Shown: positions 34,851 to 45,151 of the stretch, piece after piece
Layout of the letters: the number at the start of each line of letters is the position of its first letter
Numbering within the stretch: the first letter of the stretch is position 1
Assembly (NCBI GenBank): GCA_013398295.1
Contig: VZSF01003291.1
Location: 398,679-462,678 of the forward strand
Length of the DNA stretch: 64,000 bases
Direction: 5' to 3'
Source: Chionis minor
Taxonomy: Eukaryota; Chordata; Aves; Charadriiformes; Chionididae
Translations under genes and position numbers: made by a program
The notes under the pieces: generated by a model
What the model was told of the DNA's origin: nothing
Seen by the model: only the letters and a program-made list of their open reading frames with translations
The model's database searches: none

Positions 34851-35149
34851 AACCATAAAGCCCACAACAATCTACAGCAAAAAGCTAGTTCTGCTCCAAC
34901 CTTTGGACTCACCATAAAAACACCGACTGCCCTGGAAAAAGTCATAATCCAGCTGATTGGAAATCACATACCAGATACTCACAATCAGATTTATTTCATG
35001 ATTTAGAAAATCACTAAGTCATCACTATAAGCACCACGCTGTGTTGTGTACTGAAAGACATCATAATTAAACTGCAGCAGACCGTAATTGTTCCAGGAAT
35101 GAAAAATGTCAGGAACACAAAGTGGCCAATATGGATTTGCAAAAGATCA

Positions 35150-35165
35150 TGCAACAATTGTTGCA
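35150..35165. other. Perfect 16-base palindrome
   Basis: TGCAACAATTGTTGCA is its own reverse complement. It contains ACAATTGT, two inverted SOX-like cores, and TTGCA half-sites resembling C/EBP sites. About one perfect 16-base palindrome is expected by chance in a window of this size, so function is not implied. Confidence 0.5.
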
Positions 35166-35415
35166 GGGTAAAAGCCATCTGTTTATTTGAATCCTCAGCA
35201 TTTTAACTTTATTTTTAACTGAAGATCAGGACAGGATTCAGGTTAAGGAGATGACAGTAAACAAGGAGGATGAGGTAGTTAAATAAGCTTAATCAAAATA
35301 ATCACTGATAATAGCAGGGGAGAAAACCAGAAAAATCTAAATACATTCACTGAGGAGGCTGCAGACAACCAGAAATAACTCAAGGTTCCGCAGTGAACAA
35401 TCCCACAATGGTAAA

Positions 35416-35475
35416 GAGCCTAATCCAAAACCCATTGAAATTAGGGTCTTTCCACTGACTTTGTCATTTGTGACT
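35416..35475. repeat. Copy of an old dispersed motif
   Basis: 'agcctaatccaaaacccatt', 'gaaattagggtctttccact' and 'gactttg' match 'gcctgatccaaagcccattg', 'aagtcaatgggagtctttcc' and 'attgactt' with a short internal deletion. This is one of the clearest copies of the family in the window. Confidence 0.5.
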
Positions 35476-35593
35476 GCACGAAAAGCAAAACTTTTCCCAT
35501 TGCAGAATGTCTGCCACAAAATCTTTTCTGTTTCTCTACACATTTTTCCACTGTTCTTAATAAAGCCATTTTCTTACATTATGTTAATATTTC

Positions 35594-35627
35594 AAAAAAA
35601 AGGAAAAAAAAAAAAAAGAAAAGAGAA
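35594..35627. repeat. A-rich tract
   Basis: A8, GG, A13, then GAAAAGAGAAA. Low-complexity purine tract without a recognisable retroposon body upstream. Confidence 0.8.
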
Positions 35628-36265
35628 ACCCTTCATAAATACACAATCAACCCTGAGGTAATTTTCCTAAAATAATTTTTTAAATAAACTGCTCTGTACA
35701 AACTTCAGTCACTTCAAAATGTGCTTTGAAACTGAAGACTGTGGAAAAGTTAAAGAAGTGATTGCTGATAAATAGTTCCATATGATTTATTGAATATAAT
35801 ATCCTTCCCCCTAAAACAGAATGCTTTTTCAGATCTTGGGGCACGGACTTTTTGCCTTCTAAGAGATGTGTGCTAAGTTTTAATAAGATATTTATATGCC
35901 AAAGAACTTCCTCCAAATCCATAACACCCTATACCTATTCAGCATCAGCAGTACTCTCTTAAATAGAAGTATCCTTTCGGATGAAGCTGAACTAAATTGG
36001 TGGAGTTGTACAAAAGTGAATTCTGTAAAATACTTGAAATGTTCCTCTCTGCTGTCAGAGCAGGAAGGATGCCCATTTTTAGTTAGGTGGTGTCAACACC
36101 CAAAGGTTCATCAGATGTTCTCCTAAATTCCACAGAAATTTCTCCCGGGGTCTGGAGGAGAATGGAAGTTGTCACTGCCTCACAGCAGCATCAAATATAT
36201 ATGATGGCAATATAACAGCAGATGGAGGGCTTTTGATGTAAGATTATGGAGTACAGTATATCGAT
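35628..36265. other. Unique noncoding stretch, no gene seen
   Basis: AT-rich, with no supported feature. The junction with the downstream CR1 is indistinct between about 36190 and 36265. Confidence 0.6.
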
Positions 36266-36532
36266 ATGGGCACAAACTTGAACACAGGAAGTTCCATCTG
36301 AACATGAGGAGGAACTTCTTCACTTTGAGGGTTGCAGAGCACTGGAACAGGCTGCCCAGAGAGGTGGTGGAGTCTCCGACTCTGAAGACATTCCAAACCC
36401 GCCTGGACGCCATCCTGTGCAACCTGCTGTAGGTGGACCTGCTCTGGCAGGGGGTTTGGACTCTAGATGATCTCTAGAGGTCCCTTCCAACCCCTAACGT
36501 TCTGTGATTCTATGATTCTGTGATTCTATGAT
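36266..36532 (+). mobile_element. CR1 LINE 3' fragment with intact tail
   Basis: Sense-strand CR1 of a subfamily distinct from the copies at 37.8, 44.6 and 61.3 kb. It keeps the last 54 codons of ORF2, a short 3' untranslated region with 'tctagatgatctctagaggt' and 'cccttccaacccctaacgtt', and a tail of alternating TGATTCTATGATTCTGTG units. The 5' end is truncated, as in most CR1 copies. The intact tail and open ORF2 end suggest moderate age. Confidence 0.93.
36268..36432 (+). pseudogene. CR1 ORF2 C-terminal remnant
   Basis: An uninterrupted frame of 54 codons ends in TAG at 36430-36432. It begins GHKLEHRKFHLNMRRNFF and continues with [18 protein letters not shown] and the terminal LDAILCNLL. 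This is the conserved C-terminal tail of the CR1 ORF2 protein, which lies after the endonuclease and reverse transcriptase domains. Both enzymatic domains are missing, so it has no activity. It has no start codon of its own. Confidence 0.85.
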
Positions 36533-37815
36533 AGCAGCTCTGAGAAACCAGACCATCCCCCCTTTTTCAGAAGAGGTCATGTAAGGCATTTCATTATATT
36601 GTGCTGGGCCTTAAAAATATGTTATCTGGAAAGACTCAGTGTGTAAAACAAACCCAGAACCAGACACCTTTTCAGCCTTCCTGCACGGGTCTATGGCGCC
36701 AGTTGCCTTATGGACCGCTCAGAAAACCACCCCGGGTAAGCTAATGAAACTCTGGTTTAACACACACATGGATACATTGCACTGGCTATATGGGATTAGT
36801 GCTTTCTGTAAACGTATTGACGTAAACCAGCCAGAAATTATCCAGGTTTAAACAGACACAGACACATCCATACACCAAAGCCTCAGCTGTAACCATCCTC
36901 TCTCTTCTGCTCCAGCAGTATGACTTTGTGCAAAGAAAATGGCCTTCAAGGCAACTGAAGCAGGAACCCAAACTTGTGCCTGGCCTTTTGGTAATCCTGT
37001 GAGGCACAGACTGATCATCCCCATATACTGGAGCATAAGGACTCCAGATTTGCTTTACTTAGGACACGTGTAAATCAACACCGGCCAGATGTCTATTTTA
37101 TGGATGCCCAGGAGTTTCAGGCAAGAAACTGCATACCTTGGTAGGGTGAAATCATGCGTGCGCTAATCCACTCCTTTACACAGCACTGGATCTGGCAGGG
37201 CTCCCCAGCCCTACTCAGGCAGAATGCAGGCAGGAACAGGCGATCTATCTGTACCGATTTGCCAGATATGAACTCAGATGCCTTCAGAGTGCTTGGAAGG
37301 ATGTCAATGGTGCTCCTTTCCAAAAGCCGTAGCAAGGAAATGGCTGGGCTGAGCTCTCTGAGCTCTAAACAGGAAATAGGTTCTCCACTCTCAAGTGGCT
37401 CAATGAAAAATGTCATCCAGAAGTGGCAGTAAGGTCTCTGCATACAGCTAGAGTATGCCAGAAGTTCAGGTGAGAACACACGAAAGCCCCAGACGTAAAA
37501 CACTGCCACTGAGTAGAATGGGGCAACTGAGCTCCAGGTTCCCCTTGGTCAGCAGGGTTGATATCGAACCAGTAGGATCTTGCCAAAGATATGAAATACT
37601 GGGCCTTTAGGAGAGTCTACAAGAAAAAGTGAGAGGGCAGAGGAAAATACTGTAAATGTTCACCCTAAAACCTCCAGAACTACAACCAGCATGAAAACCC
37701 CTCCTGTAAGAAGAAAAGATAAGATAAAGGTGCATTTGGTTAGGGAACTGAACTACTTTGTCCCGTTGTGCTGCACATCTCTGCAAAGGCACATACATGT
37801 GCATCCTGTATCCTC
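36533..37815. other. Unique noncoding stretch, no gene seen
   Basis: A 130-codon minus-strand frame (37117-37509) overlaps a 92-codon plus-strand frame. Neither has a recognised domain, and no splice pattern was convincing. Confidence 0.55.
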
Positions 37816-38405
37816 GGCTCCATCGAAAGAAGTGTGGTCAGCAGATTGAGATGACATGATTCTCCCCCTCTACTCCGCTCTCATGAGACCCCACCTGGAA
37901 TACTGTGTCCAGCTCTTGAGCCCCCAACATAAGAAGGATGTGGACCTGCTGGAGCGAGTCCAGAGGAGGCCACAAAGATGAACCGAGGGCTGGAGCACCT
38001 CTGCTATGAGGACAGGCTGAGAGAGTTGAGGTTGTTCAGCCTGGAGAAGAGAAGGCTCCAGGGAGACTTTATAGCAGCCTTCCAGTACCTAAAGGGACCT
38101 ACAGGAAAGATGGGGAAGGACTCTTTATCAGGGAATATAGTGATAGGAGAAGGGGTAATGTCTTCAAACTGGAAGAAGGGAGATTTAGATTAGATCTTCA
38201 GGAAGAAATTTTTCAGTCTGAGGGTGGTGAGGCACTGGAACAGGTTGCCCAGAGAAGTTGTGGAGGTATTCAAGGACACGTTGGATGAGGCTTTGAGCAA
38301 CCTGGTCTAGTGGGAGGTCCCTGCCCATGGCAGGGGGGTGGGACTAGATGATCTTTAAGGTCCCTTCCAACCTAAACCATTCTATGATTCTACGATCATT
38401 CTATG
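37816..38405 (+). mobile_element. CR1 LINE 3' fragment, young-looking subfamily
   Basis: About 590 bases of sense CR1. It runs from 'tgtggtcagcagattgagat' through 'ctccgctctcatgagacccc', 'ggagcgagtccagaggaggc' and 'ggagaagagaaggctccagg' to the 3' end 'aggtcccttccaacctaaac' and an ATTCTATGATTCTACGATC tail. It is 5' truncated. Over roughly 110 bases of the best-aligned part it differs from the copy at 44.6 kb at about four positions by eye, so the two belong to one subfamily. Confidence 0.96.
37978..38310 (+). pseudogene. CR1 ORF2 C-terminal remnant, frameshifted
   Basis: It starts in the typical phase as [38 protein letters not shown], then loses the family phase just after QYLKG, where the family expects a KKDGE-type sequence. 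The open frame stops at 38193. The family's last residues (LDEALSNLV, with stop TAG at 38308-38310) are readable in another frame. It is a dead, 5' truncated relic. Confidence 0.8.
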
Positions 38406-39829
38406 CCCCCAGATGTCCCAGTAGACTGTTTTACTATCAAATGCTCCTTCAGCTGAACATGGAGCTGAGCAGGAGAACGACAGTACTGATCACAGAGGTG
38501 AGGAAGAAGCCAGCTGAGTATGAACATGTGGGACTCACTCATATGTTTTGTGTTCTTCTGTTTGTTATAGGAAAGAAAGGTTGCGTGTGGGTGGGCTGAG
38601 AGCCCCCCGCTCACTCAATGTGGAAACAATAAATCACCGGCAGCCCTGAAGAGCCACCTGTGATTTTTAAATGTGAAAAGCCCACTTTCTCCTCTGGAAA
38701 ACCCTCTAGTTTTACCCTCCATCTTCATCTCAAGCCAGCACAGGTTTCTTGGGAAGGGTCTCACTACCCATAAAGCTCTCCCTGGGTAAAGCAGCCAGTG
38801 GGTCTGGGTTCAGCTGGCTGAACCACTCAAGTCTGGTCTTGCTTGGATGATGTGGTTTTAGTCTCGACTCCACATACACTTACCACTAGATTTTGCCTTG
38901 TTAGCCCAAATTCCCATCACGACTCAGTACACACAAGGAATGACACATCTTTCAGCAGAGTAGTTCTGCTTCACTGACTACAACAGGCTTCCTTAGAGGC
39001 AACTGTTGTCTCACCCTTCCTTGGCACTTTTTACCTGTCTCTGCTTTTCACATTTTGCTTCCTCCCAAGATTCCTCAGTGAGGACTTCTGAAAGTCCTTA
39101 TTGCCCAGGACTCAGCACGGAGCAGGGATTAGAGGAAGACGGTGGAGTTCATTGATCCCATCATGGCCAAACACACATACACTTCAGACAGCTTCTGTAA
39201 TTCCTCAGCCATTCCTCCATCTTCTGGAAAAGGTTCACCATGTTGATTTATAAACTTAGGAACCAAATGCCTCTTGCAGACCTGGTGGGTAAACAGGCCG
39301 GACTCCCCAGTAGCCTTGCACAGCTACATATGGCAAGCAGAGCTTCACAAAGGCTTTTGTCCGCGTTTCCCATCAGTCAGAGTCTATGAAGACAAATGAC
39401 TAAATCCAAACTATGGCCAAGGTTACCTTATCAGTGACCCCCAGCCTCTGGCCTTGCTTCAGTAGGCCCTAGAGATCTCAGAGTGTCCATTCTCAGCCAC
39501 ACACAGATACTCTCCCCTGCCAGGCTTTCTGCCTTGGTAAATATTTCAGTCCTTTTCCCTGGGAAACGGGGGCTGTGGAGCATGGAATTAGCTGCATTAG
39601 TCTCGGGGGCATCCCCAGAGGGAGGATATTAACCTGAAATTACACACTTTCCACTTTTTCTCTATGGCGGAGACTTTTGGTCCCAGTGCCTGAGGAGGTG
39701 AATGGCATCCTACCACAAGGTTTGCCCCACATGCACAGATGAGTCATTTCAGTCAGGGACAGGCGACATCCACCCGGTGCACTTTTACCATGAATAACAA
39801 CCTTTATTTGTCTTTCCTTTCTGCCCGTC
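38406..39829. other. Unique noncoding stretch, no gene seen
   Basis: No exon or recognisable repeat. Short open frames only. Confidence 0.6.
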
Positions 39830-40140
39830 TCTGTAGAAGTCTGCTGTTGGTTACTGCTAGCAGATACCAATTAGCATCTGTTATCTTTATAAATGTGAAA
39901 TATGTGCTGCTATGTTTGCAATTATGAAAGTTTAAATGAGTTTAATTGCAAGAAAAAAGTATTTTTAGTCATATTTACACTGCCTAGAATGAGTAATGAG
40001 AATTCATATTGTGTCAGATGTCAGAGGTTTTGTTGTTGCTGTTACTCTTTTGACCAGTTCTTGGGCATAATAATTGAAACCATTTATAGAAAAAAATTAC
40101 ACTCTATTGTCTCTTTTGTTCCATTTTTGCAATAAAAATC
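39830..40140. promoter_or_regulatory. Candidate enhancer-like AT-rich block
   Basis: Dense homeodomain- and POU-like words in unique sequence: CCAATTAGCAT near 39867, TTTGCAATTATG (39915-39926), TTTAATTGCA (39941-39950) and CATAATAATTGAAACC near 40066-40081. The words TTTGCAATTATG and TTTAATTGCA lie about 26 bases apart in roughly inverted arrangement. No repeat or credible exon explains the block. This is one of the two strongest enhancer-like blocks in the window by eye; function remains inferred. Confidence 0.4.
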
Positions 40141-42829
40141 AACAAGCTAAACCCTGCCTTAGCTACAAAAGAGTTAATTTAAAGAATAACAGTGAGAACC
40201 ATGCTCTTCTCAAAGCGATATTTATTTGGTTTTGACGAACTCGTTCTTCATGCAAAGAAAATTCAGGTTGGAACCAGAAGAGAAACATCTGCCTCCTCCA
40301 AAGTTATGAAAAACTGTGTTGCACATTCCTAACCTTTCTTCTGTCCTTTTGGCTAAAAATCAATTACTTTTCTTTTAAGGTAACATATACATCTGGGCAA
40401 CTGGGCAACTAGCATATAAAAATCCCTCTTCAGAGCTAAACACAAATAGATTAACCAAAAAGAAAGGGCATAATATATTTTCACTTCTGGGAGGAAATAT
40501 TTGCAATTACTGGAGAGACTTCTTTCTAGAGAGAAGATCTGACCCTTTCTGGTCTTTAAGATCTGAGGAAGGTACAGGATGACTGCAGCAGACACTTAAT
40601 TGCTTTGGGGTTTGGAGCACGGATAAAAAAAATTCTTTAAAACACTTTTCACATAATTTGCCCCTCCACCATTCCTCTACACGAAAATATTTAGCAAAAT
40701 GTTGGTTCCTTTGAGACTGATGTTTATCTTAGCAAAAGAAGTAAAACCAAAGATTTCCATTTTTCACCCATTTCTCCTAGGACTGGGGGTGGACATGTCA
40801 CCCACAGCCCCAGCAATGCCGGTTTGAGCCTTGCTCTGGGTCGTTTGGGCAGAAGTGTCCAGTTAGGTATGACAAGAAATATGGAGGAAACTGAGCACAA
40901 GCTGATAGGTGGTTTACTAAATTCTACAGCCCTGGCAATTTTGACAAGGGAGAAATGGGAAAAAAGATAGTGTAAAACTGTCAAGAAATTCTAGCATATC
41001 CAAAATGTATTACCAAAGTATTTTTATGCTTTGAACAATGCAAACTGAATGAATTTTTTCATTTAATCAAGCTGCTTTTCCATTTTTTTTCAGCTGCCTT
41101 TCCTATCTATTTAGAGGCAGTTTTCTTGACTGGCTGAATACAACTGTAAAAACATCATACTAAAGCACTTAAAGACACCAAATAATGCTTTTGAGAACAG
41201 GTAGCTTTACAGAGTCCAGAAGGAAATAGCTGAAAGCTAAAATGTTTGGTTTATTCTGCAGGAGTGGGGCATAATGAAAACAGATGGAAACAATTTGGAT
41301 GGCAAGCTTCTTTTATACATCTCAACATCTCCCTAACCTTAGCATTCACCTTGAGTACAAATTGCCCCAGCAACTTGCAGTCCAGGATTAAGAAACTATT
41401 GCTTATTTAAATACAGATTTGCTGGGGATATCCACAGGAAATTTGAGGAGCTACTTACTGAATGCAGACCATTGTTTGCGTTACAGTAGCACTTACAAGA
41501 CTCAGCAAATCAAGCACAGTGTGCACGGTACTGTACAAATTTTGGAGGTACCCTCCCTAGCTCAAATTGCCATAATTTTCCGTGATTACTACATCACCTA
41601 AGTGCTCAAAAGTTCCCGCTGAGCTGAAAAACTCCTTTTTACCCTGAAGCTGTCCCAATCCCATGCAGTTAATACACACACACAAAAAAGGTTCTCATCA
41701 GCTCTAGCAGATGGGCAGCTGTGGGCACAGAGGTGAACACGACGGGTTGAAGGTTACCCAGGCTGCTTCTGGCAGAGCCAAGAGTAAATCCACATCCCTG
41801 GCACCAAAGCCAGTGTCACAACCAAACCCAGCTTTTCTCTCTGATCTTGCTTCTCTCTTGCTCACATAAATATTTGCATGGCTAGAACGAAACCACATTG
41901 CATTTTTCCCCCTTAGGAAAAACAAGAAGTACTTAAAATATTTCTCTAGTTTCCCCCCCTTTTTAAGGAGTTGGTGGGGGGAATATGTTTTTATTTTTCT
42001 TGGCAAAGAAGAAAAGAAAGAGCAGGCCCAGGTGGAGTCGGACTCCCTGAAAGCCCTTCATGCTTCAGTTCTGCCCACCCTGGCATCGCTGCAGGACAGC
42101 ACAGACACAGCCAGAACAGCTTGAGACCCCAGCTCAGGTGAGGGGAGCAGGTCAGCAGTACTACGAAAATTTTTGTAACTGACTCACCTGAACATTTTCA
42201 TGGGAAAGTTCTGTAATCCATGCTGGATTACCCGTGCCAACTGCAGTTGACTTAAAATTGACCCAGGTGTGATTACAGTACAGGCATACACTGAACGTCC
42301 TAAGCAGGATCATCACGGTGGATGAACGTGATTAACCCAGGCCTCCCTGTCCTTCCCAGGAGCAACGAGAACAAGTCACTCCCTTTAAAAACCATCCAGG
42401 GTCATCTCTGGCTCTGCCAGAGGAATTTCACCTGCTTGTGCCAGCAGCATGTTCAGCTCCAATAAAAGTACCAGAACGTGCTCACATCCACACGAAACAG
42501 CCTAAGGTGGAAAAACTTCCCGCTTCGCTCCCGGCCTGCCTGACCCCTCTCTTGGGATGACGGCTGGGTGATTTTGCAGGCGTAACTGAGCCCCCTCCCA
42601 GTGAGGCGAGACCCGAGAGCAGCGTCACGCCTGCGAGGGTGCAAAAGGAGGAGGGGGAAGGCATGTATGTCTTCAATATGCTTGCCCATTTCGAGTCTTT
42701 ATTCCTACCACATGTTTCTTCTTTTATGCAAAACATGTCTCTTCTGTTTTCTGTCTCCTTGATTTCATTTTAAAATGCAGTATTTTTATGGCACGAAGAG
42801 ATAAAGATATGAGGAGGGGAGGGAAAGTG
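40141..42829. other. Unique noncoding stretch, no gene seen
   Basis: No exon supported. CpGs are slightly enriched at 42480-42655. CTTTGAACAATG at 41029-41040 overlaps a TCF/LEF-like and a SOX-like core. A short CA run lies at 41674-41683. Confidence 0.6.
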
Positions 42830-43200
42830 GTACAAAAAAAGCAATTAAGTCTGGTGGCTGGTTATTGTAATGCACTGAGAAACAACCAAAACCATTCCCT
42901 TTGAAAAAGGGGCCACTTGTGCCGCTGATATGCGGGTTTTCACAGCTCCCATTAACATGACTGGAAACTATCCAGGTAAAACCCTTGTCTCGGTCAAAGA
43001 TTACATTATCATGTCTGAGATGAATGGAAACCTTTCAAAGGAAGAACCAGTATCATTGCTGGACTGCTCTAGCCTTGTCAGCCCTTTATTTAATCCATAT
43101 TTGTGTTCCAAAATTCTTGTATTAATACATGAAGGCACATAACTGAGGCAATAAACTGCTTCAATGAGCTTATTGAGTACATTGACTACGTTAAATGGCT
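42830..43200. promoter_or_regulatory. Candidate enhancer-like block
   Basis: Unique sequence with words such as GGTTATTGTAATGCACTGAG, CATTAACATGACTGGAAAC, AAAGATTACATTATCATG and GTATTAATACATG. A 70-codon plus-strand frame (42930-43142) crosses it without features. It is suggested as a conserved noncoding element by composition and word content only. Confidence 0.25.
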
Positions 43201-43794
43201 GAGCAGAAAGAAGTACAGGGAGATCCTAGAAGTTCTGGTCTGGAGTAAATGGGTCACATGGTTTGGTTTTTATAAGAAGTCCTTTGGAGGTTTCTGATAT
43301 TGCAGGAAGTTCGTATCTGTCCATTGATCCAAACCCTGGGGCAAGCACTATGGCACAACACTTCCCAGCATGTTGCTGTCCTCTCTTGTCCTACATAGCT
43401 GATACTGCGGAAGTCCCCACAATTTGAATTAAACCAGTTTTGCTGGAAATAGAAAAGTCCCAGTTTTCTGTGAACCATGGATTACACAGAAGAATGCAAA
43501 CTGGAAACTGAGAGCAGCCTTTCTCAGGGAAAGCACTGCAGGTTAGGAGTATATGATACCGCGTGCTGGGACAAATTCTTCTTGCCCAGCTGTGGGCAGC
43601 CCCCGCTAAGAACATGCACCTGATTCCATGAGCCGTGGAATCCACGATTCCATGTTTAACTCCCCTCAGGTGCAGCCCAAGGCCTGCCGTGCTGCCCCAG
43701 ACCTTGTCACACCTAAAAAAAGTGCCGAGCCACCCTGACTCCATTGGTGCACGAGTTTTCCAGCTGCCCCTGCCAACCAGCTCTGCTGTTGGTG

Positions 43795-44015
43795 TTTCCA
43801 AAAGCAGCTGAAGCCAGAGCCTCCTCGGCGCTCGGAGCCAGAGGGTCTGCCAGACCCCTCGCTGCGGTTGCTCGTGCATCGGGGTCATCTCCCACGAACC
43901 TCACACGACCTCGGCACCGGGTCCTGGTGGCGCCGGGGAAGACCTGGGGAGGTATGGCTGCCCGCACGCCTTGGGCTACGAGCACATTCCTGAGCACGGG
44001 ACAAGCTGCCTGGTA
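43795..44015. other. Small CpG-rich patch
   Basis: This is the densest CpG cluster in the window, with many CpGs such as in CCTCGGCGCTCGG, TGGCGCCGGGG and GCCCGCACGCC. Opposite-strand open frames of 94 and 92 codons overlap here because GC-rich DNA has few stops; no domain is seen. It lies directly next to the enhancer-like block at 44040-44480. A small CpG island or promoter of a noncoding transcript is possible. Confidence 0.4.
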
Positions 44016-44039
44016 CCAGTGACGGAAGTTAACATGAGC

Positions 44040-44480
44040 TGCTACAAGCTGGGCCCATTTTCCATACTAATCTAGTCATAACGTTAAAACAAACTATTTC
44101 CGGACTGCAATTATTGCACCTCATAGAGAAACTGTACGATGCTGAAATTAACAAAATGCTCGAGTGCATTTAATTACTAACAGATACCTTTAAACTTGCG
44201 GTTAGGAAACTGTTAGCCATTCCTGAAGCATGTGCCCTGCAATTCAGTTCCACTCTGAAGCATTTTCAGAATCTGCTGATCCATAAAACGTACCATTGGA
44301 GAAGGTTTGTTTTGGCAGAGGTCTCAGTTTTGTCCAGCAAACTAATGGTGTCCGTTAACACACCATTACATACGTCGTTAACATACTTGGCAACTGGGAT
44401 TTCCCCTCAAGAATAAAGAAATCATGTGTAAATCATAATTATTGTCCGCCTGGCAGTATCAATCATCACACACAAGGCAC
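44040..44480. promoter_or_regulatory. Candidate enhancer-like block
   Basis: Many homeodomain-type words lie in unique sequence: GCAATTATTGC (44107-44117), TTTAATTAC (44169-44177), TCATAATTATTGTCC (44433-44447) and the PBX/MEIS-like ATCAATCATCA (44458-44468). CpGs are kept in AT-rich surroundings (for example 'attacatacgtcgttaacat'), which often accompanies constraint. A CR1 inserted about 100 bases downstream leaves the block undisturbed. No exon or repeat explains it. Confidence 0.4.
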
Positions 44481-44582
44481 TTGTTCTAATTCTCCAGCGG
44501 CAAAAAAGTTCCTTGCAAATGCAACTGGGGTTCTCCTTGCACATGGCACCTTACTTGGAAATCACCAGTCAAGCCACAGATT

Positions 44583-45151
44583 CTCGCCCTCTGCTCCGCT
44601 CTCATGAGGCATGACTCCGCCTCACCTGGAGTGCTGCGTCCAGCTCTGGGGCCCCCAGCACAAGAAGGACATGGACCTGCTGGAGCGAGTCCAGAGGAGG
44701 CCACAAAGATGATCCGAGTGCTGGAGCACCTCTGCTGTGAGGACAGGCTGAGAGAGTTGGGGTTGTTCAGCCTGGAGAAGAGAAGGCTCCAGGGAGACCT
44801 TACAGAAGAATTCCAGTATCTGAAGGGGGCCTACAAGAAAGCTGGAGAGGGACTTTTTGCAAGGGCATGTAGTGATAGGAGAAGGGGTAATGGCTTCAAA
44901 ATGGAAGAGGGGAGATTTAGATTAGATCTCAGGAAGAAATTTTTCAGTCTGAGGGTGGTGAGGCACTGGAATGGGTTGCTCAGAGAAGCTGTGGCTTCCC
45001 CATCCCTGGAGGTGTTCAAGACCAGGTTGGATGGGTCTTTGAGTAACCAGGTTTAGTAGGAGGTGTCCCTGCCCACGGCAGGGGGGTTGGAACTAGATGA
45101 TCTTTAAGGTCCCTTCCAACCTAAACCATTCTATGATGCTTCGACTCTATG
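44583..45151 (+). mobile_element. CR1 LINE 3' fragment, same subfamily as the 37.8 kb copy
   Basis: Sense-strand CR1 from 'cgccctctgctccgctctca' to 'aggtcccttccaacctaaac' and a tail ATTCTATGATGCTTCGACTC. It is 5' truncated and has a short internal insertion near 44610 ('gcatgactccgcctcacc') relative to the sister copy. It lies in the same orientation as the copies at 36.3, 37.8 and 61.3 kb. Confidence 0.96.
44709..45056 (+). pseudogene. CR1 ORF2 C-terminal remnant, open to its stop codon
   Basis: About 115 codons in the ORF2 frame stay open to TAG at 45054-45056. Landmarks are [63 protein letters not shown] and the ending LDGSLSNQV. This is the region following the reverse transcriptase domain of CR1 ORF2. 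The 35 upstream codons that extend the open frame to 44604 are out of phase with the family protein, because of a small insertion, so they are not ORF2. No endonuclease or polymerase domain is present. Confidence 0.85.

Larger units (their letters stand above)
32031..35415. other. Unique noncoding stretch, no gene seen
   Basis: No exon supported. Contains the A-rich tract at 34797-34850 and the perfect palindrome at 35150-35165. Modestly GC-rich at 32.2-32.65 kb, where several short open frames overlap on both strands. Confidence 0.6.

Noticed and set aside
37117..37509. 130-codon minus-strand open frame as a possible exon
   Set aside because: The plus strand is also open over most of it. 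No conserved domain was recognised and the flanking splice signals were unconvincing.
43391..43888. 165-codon minus-strand open frame crossing the CpG-rich patch
   Set aside because: Open length is explained partly by GC-rich sequence with few stops. No domain, and the frame runs across sequence of very different composition.
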